Shown here: in pieces, positions 5,592-7,907 of the stretch | How the letters are laid out: each line of letters begins with the position of its first letter | How positions within the stretch are numbered: position 1 is the stretch's first letter | Assembly (NCBI GenBank): GCA_946885605.1 | Contig: CAMPGR010000153.1 | Location: 1 to 7,907, forward strand | Reading direction: 5' to 3' | Length of the DNA stretch: 7,907 nt | From: an uncultured Pseudomonadota bacterium | GTDB taxonomy: Bacteria > Pseudomonadota > Gammaproteobacteria > Burkholderiales > SG8-41 | Program-made: the position numbers and the translations under genes | Notes under the pieces: generated by a model | Database searches by the model: none | What the model saw: only the letters and a program-made list of their open reading frames with translations | Told to the model about the DNA's origin: nothing

Positions 5592-7115
5592 TCAGACCTG
5601 CGCCTTGATGGGGATGGTGCGCTTCTTCTCCACGCCGAAGAGGCTGACGTCGCTCACCCCATCGGAGCAGCCATTGCCGAAGCTGAAGCCGCAGCCGCCG
5701 CGCACATTGAACGCGTTCTCGGCATATTCGCGATGTGTCGAGGGGATCACGAAGCGATCCTCGTAGTTGGCGATCGCCATGATCCGGTACATCTCTTCGA
5801 CCTGGGATTGGGTGAGGCCGACCTGCTCGAGCACCGCGAGGTTGACGCGGTTTTCCACATGCTTGCTGCGCTGGTAGGCACGCATCGCCAGCATGCGTTC
5901 CAGGGCGCGCACCACCGGCCCGGTGTCGCCCGCCGTGAGCAGGTTCGCGAGATACTTGACCGGAATGCGCAGCTCACTCACGTCCGGGATCTCGCCATTT
6001 ACACCAAGATGACCGGCGTTGGCGGCGGCGCTGATCGGCGAGAGCGGCGGGACGTACCAGACCATCGGCAGCGTGCGGTACTCGGGATGCAGCGGCAGGG
6101 CGACCTTCCATTCCATGACCATCTTGTAGACCGGGCTCCTGCGCGCCGCTTCCAGCCAGTGGTCGGGAACACCGTCGGCGCGCGCCTGCGCGATGACCGC
6201 CTGGTCGTTGGGATCGAGGAACAGGCCGAGCTGGGCGTGATAGAGGTCGCGGTCATGCTCGACGCTGGCGGCCTCCTGGATGCGGTCGGCGTCGTAGAGC
6301 AGAACACCCAGGTAGCGAATGCGCCCCACGCAAGTCTCGGAGCACACGGTGGGCTGCCCGGATTCGATGCGGGGATAACAGAAGATACACTTCTCGGCCT
6401 TGCCGCTCTTCCAATTGTAGTAGATCTTCTTGTACGGGCAGCCGGACACGCACATGCGCCAGCCGCGGCACTTGTCCTGGTCGATGAGCACGATGCCGTC
6501 TTCCTCGCGCTTGTAGATCGAGCCCGAGGGGCAACTCGCCACGCACGACGGGTTCAGGCAGTGCTCGCACAGACGCGGCAGGTACATCATGAAGGTGTTT
6601 TCGAACTGCGCGTACATGTCCTTCTGGATGTCGTCGAAGTTCTTTTCCTTGCTGCGCTTCGCGAACTCGCCCCCGAGTATCTCCTCCCAGTTGGGGCCCC
6701 AGACGATCTTGTCCATCTGCTTTCCGGTGATGAGGCTCCTCGGGCGCGCGGTGGGCGACGCGGACATCTCGGGCGCGGACTGCAGGTGCGCGTAGTCGTA
6801 GGTGAAGGGCTCGTAGTAGTCGTCGATCTGCGGAAGGTTCGGGTTGGCGAAAATTTTCATCAGGAGCTTCCACCGCGCACCCTGCCGCGGCTCGATGCGG
6901 CCATTCGCCTTGCGCACCCAGCCGCCGTTCCACCTGTCCTGGTTCTCCCAGTCCTTGGGATAGCCGATGCCCGGCTTGGTCTCGACGTTGTTGAACCACG
7001 CGTATTCCATGCCCGGCCGGCTGGTCCAGACGTTCTTGCAGGTCACGGAACACGTGTGACATCCAATGCACTTGTCCAGATTGAGGACCTTGCCGATCTG
7101 CGCGCGTACCTTCAT
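5592..7115 (-). CDS. narH: Respiratory nitrate reductase beta subunit NarH (Fe-S protein)
   Basis: NarH carries three [4Fe-4S] clusters and one [3Fe-4S] cluster that relay electrons from NarI to the molybdenum centre in NarG, on the cytoplasmic side of the membrane. The protein has 507 residues against 512 in E. coli. All cysteine groups are present: C16/C19/C22/C26, C183/C186/C191/C195, C216/C222/C226 with W219 in place of a fourth Cys, and C243/C246/C258/C262. CRGWRMCVSGCPYKK (216-230) is the Trp-containing [3Fe-4S] motif specific to this family. The ATG at 7115 overlaps the narG stop by 4 nt and has GGGAGA about 6 nt upstream. The C-terminal NarH domain, ending near the GGCGFSFGNGCS stretch, is intact. 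Confidence 0.98.
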   Translation of the reverse strand: MKVRAQIGKVLNLDKCIGCHTCSVTCKNVWTSRPGMEYAWFNNVETKPGIGYPKDWENQDRWNGGWVRKANGRIEPRQGARWKLLMKIFANPNLPQIDDYYEPFTYDYAHLQSAPEMSASPTARPRSLITGKQMDKIVWGPNWEEILGGEFAKRSKEKNFDDIQKDMYAQFENTFMMYLPRLCEHCLNPSCVASCPSGSIYKREEDGIVLIDQDKCRGWRMCVSGCPYKKIYYNWKSGKAEKCIFCYPRIESGQPTVCSETCVGRIRYLGVLLYDADRIQEAASVEHDRDLYHAQLGLFLDPNDQAVIAQARADGVPDHWLEAARRSPVYKMVMEWKVALPLHPEYRTLPMVWYVPPLSPISAAANAGHLGVNGEIPDVSELRIPVKYLANLLTAGDTGPVVRALERMLAMRAYQRSKHVENRVNLAVLEQVGLTQSQVEEMYRIMAIANYEDRFVIPSTHREYAENAFNVRGGCGFSFGNGCSDGVSDVSLFGVEKKRTIPIKAQV

Positions 7116-7907
7116 GCCACTTCTCCCTGGTCCAGCGTGGGCTTGATCAATTGCTCGGCGACCGGCGTGTCGAGCCAGTCGACGCGGTTCATCTTGCGCA
7201 CCAGCACGAACTCGTCGCGGTTGGTGCCGATCGTGCCGTAGTAGTTGAAGCCGTAGCTCAACTGGGCGTAGCCCCCGATCATATGCGTGGGTTTCACGAC
7301 CGTGCGGGTGACCGAGTTGTGGATCCCGCCGCGCGCGCCGTTCATTTCGGAGCCCGGCGTATTCACGATCTTTTCCTGCGCGTGATACATCATCACCATG
7401 CCCGGCTTCACCCGCTGGCTGACGACCGCGCGACCGGTTAGCGCGCCATTGACGTTGAACAGCTCGATCCAGTCGTTGTCCTCGATGTTCGCGCGCTGCG
7501 CATCCTCTTCGCTGATCCAGATGCACGGCCCGCCCCGGGAAAGCGTGAGCATGATGAGGTTGTCGGTGTAGGTCGAGTGGATGCCCCACTTCTGATGCGG
7601 CGTGATGAAGTTGAGCGCGATCTCCGGGTTGCCGTTGGGCTTCCTGCCCGCGATGGCCGCCGTCGTCTTCAGGTCCACCGGCGGGCGGTAGCTCGAGAAC
7701 CCTTCGCCGAAGGCGCGCATCCAGGGGTGGTCCTGGTAGAACTGCTGGCGGCCGGTGAGCGTGCGCCACGGGATCAATTCGTGGACGTTGGTGTAGCCGG
7801 CATTGTAGGAGACCGTCTCGGACTCGATGCCGCTCCAGGTCGGGCTCGAAATGATCTTGCGCGGCTGCGCGACGATGTCGCGGAAGCGGATCTTCTCGTC
7901 CTCGCGG
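7112..7907 (-). CDS. narG: Respiratory nitrate reductase alpha subunit NarG, C-terminal part
   Basis: NarG is the catalytic molybdopterin subunit that reduces nitrate to nitrite in the cytoplasm. Only the last 264 residues are here; the first complete codon is at 7906-7904 and the rest lies beyond the window. The fragment reads REDEKIRFRDIVAQPRK at its start, then SYNAGYTNVHELIPWRTL, NFITPHQKWGIHSTY, GGIHNSVTR and PTHMIGGYAQLSYGFNYYG, all hallmarks of NarG and its C-terminal molybdopterin-dinucleotide-binding domain. It ends DQGEVA and its stop overlaps the narH start as ATGA. The active-site Asp and the N-terminal FS0 cluster lie outside the window. No frameshift or internal stop is seen. 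The operon promoter and any narK or narXL genes must lie beyond the right edge. Confidence 0.97.
   Translation of the reverse strand, partial: REDEKIRFRDIVAQPRKIISSPTWSGIESETVSYNAGYTNVHELIPWRTLTGRQQFYQDHPWMRAFGEGFSSYRPPVDLKTTAAIAGRKPNGNPEIALNFITPHQKWGIHSTYTDNLIMLTLSRGGPCIWISEEDAQRANIEDNDWIELFNVNGALTGRAVVSQRVKPGMVMMYHAQEKIVNTPGSEMNGARGGIHNSVTRTVVKPTHMIGGYAQLSYGFNYYGTIGTNRDEFVLVRKMNRVDWLDTPVAEQLIKPTLDQGEVA

Noticed and set aside
7142..7152. TTGATCAA motif near the end of narG as an FNR half-site pair
   Set aside because: It lacks the 4-bp spacer of the consensus and lies inside conserved coding sequence with no gene start placed to use it.
5589..7241. A 550-codon plus-strand open frame opposite narH and the end of narG
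   Set aside because: It is exactly antisense to strongly conserved nar genes and has a low-complexity Ala/Val/Leu/Asp/His-rich product. Long antisense frames are expected in GC-rich DNA.

Overview
The window is GC-rich proteobacterial DNA, probably from a facultatively denitrifying betaproteobacterium or a close relative. That placement rests on the narGHJI order, a PpiC-type gene after narI, the GC-rich codon use and an FNR/ANR-type promoter; the sequence does not fix the taxon. The window starts exactly at the outer edge of a 72-bp palindrome and ends inside narG, so it may be a whole assembled contig.

Right side (about 2803-7907, minus strand): a tightly packed respiratory nitrate reductase operon, read right to left. 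It contains the C-terminal part of narG, then narH, narJ, narI, a cytoplasmic parvulin-type (PpiC/NifM-like) prolyl isomerase and a small CopD-like membrane protein. Three of the junctions are ATGA overlaps or a 1-nt gap. NarH keeps all four Fe-S cysteine groups, including the Trp variant of the [3Fe-4S] motif. NarI keeps its four haem histidines. NarJ is the Mo-cofactor insertion chaperone. The set would make a membrane-bound quinol:nitrate reductase with its active site in the cytoplasm.

Middle (about 1869-2802): a plus-strand SirB2-family membrane protein gene converges on the nar operon. Just upstream of it lies a short frameshifted remnant that looks like a piece of the nitric oxide reductase/haem-copper oxidase large subunit. 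The same stretch holds two hairpins and a possible plus-strand promoter. To its left is an FNR/ANR/DNR-type box placed correctly for a class II promoter pointing left.

Left side (about 150-1868, minus strand): three co-oriented genes, read right to left from that promoter. They are an exported DUF6448-type protein, a hemerythrin-like HHE protein and a DksA/TraR-family regulator whose zinc finger is C3H instead of C4. Together they suggest a low-oxygen or nitrosative-stress module beside the nitrate respiration genes. The promoter and order are visible in the sequence; the shared role is inference.
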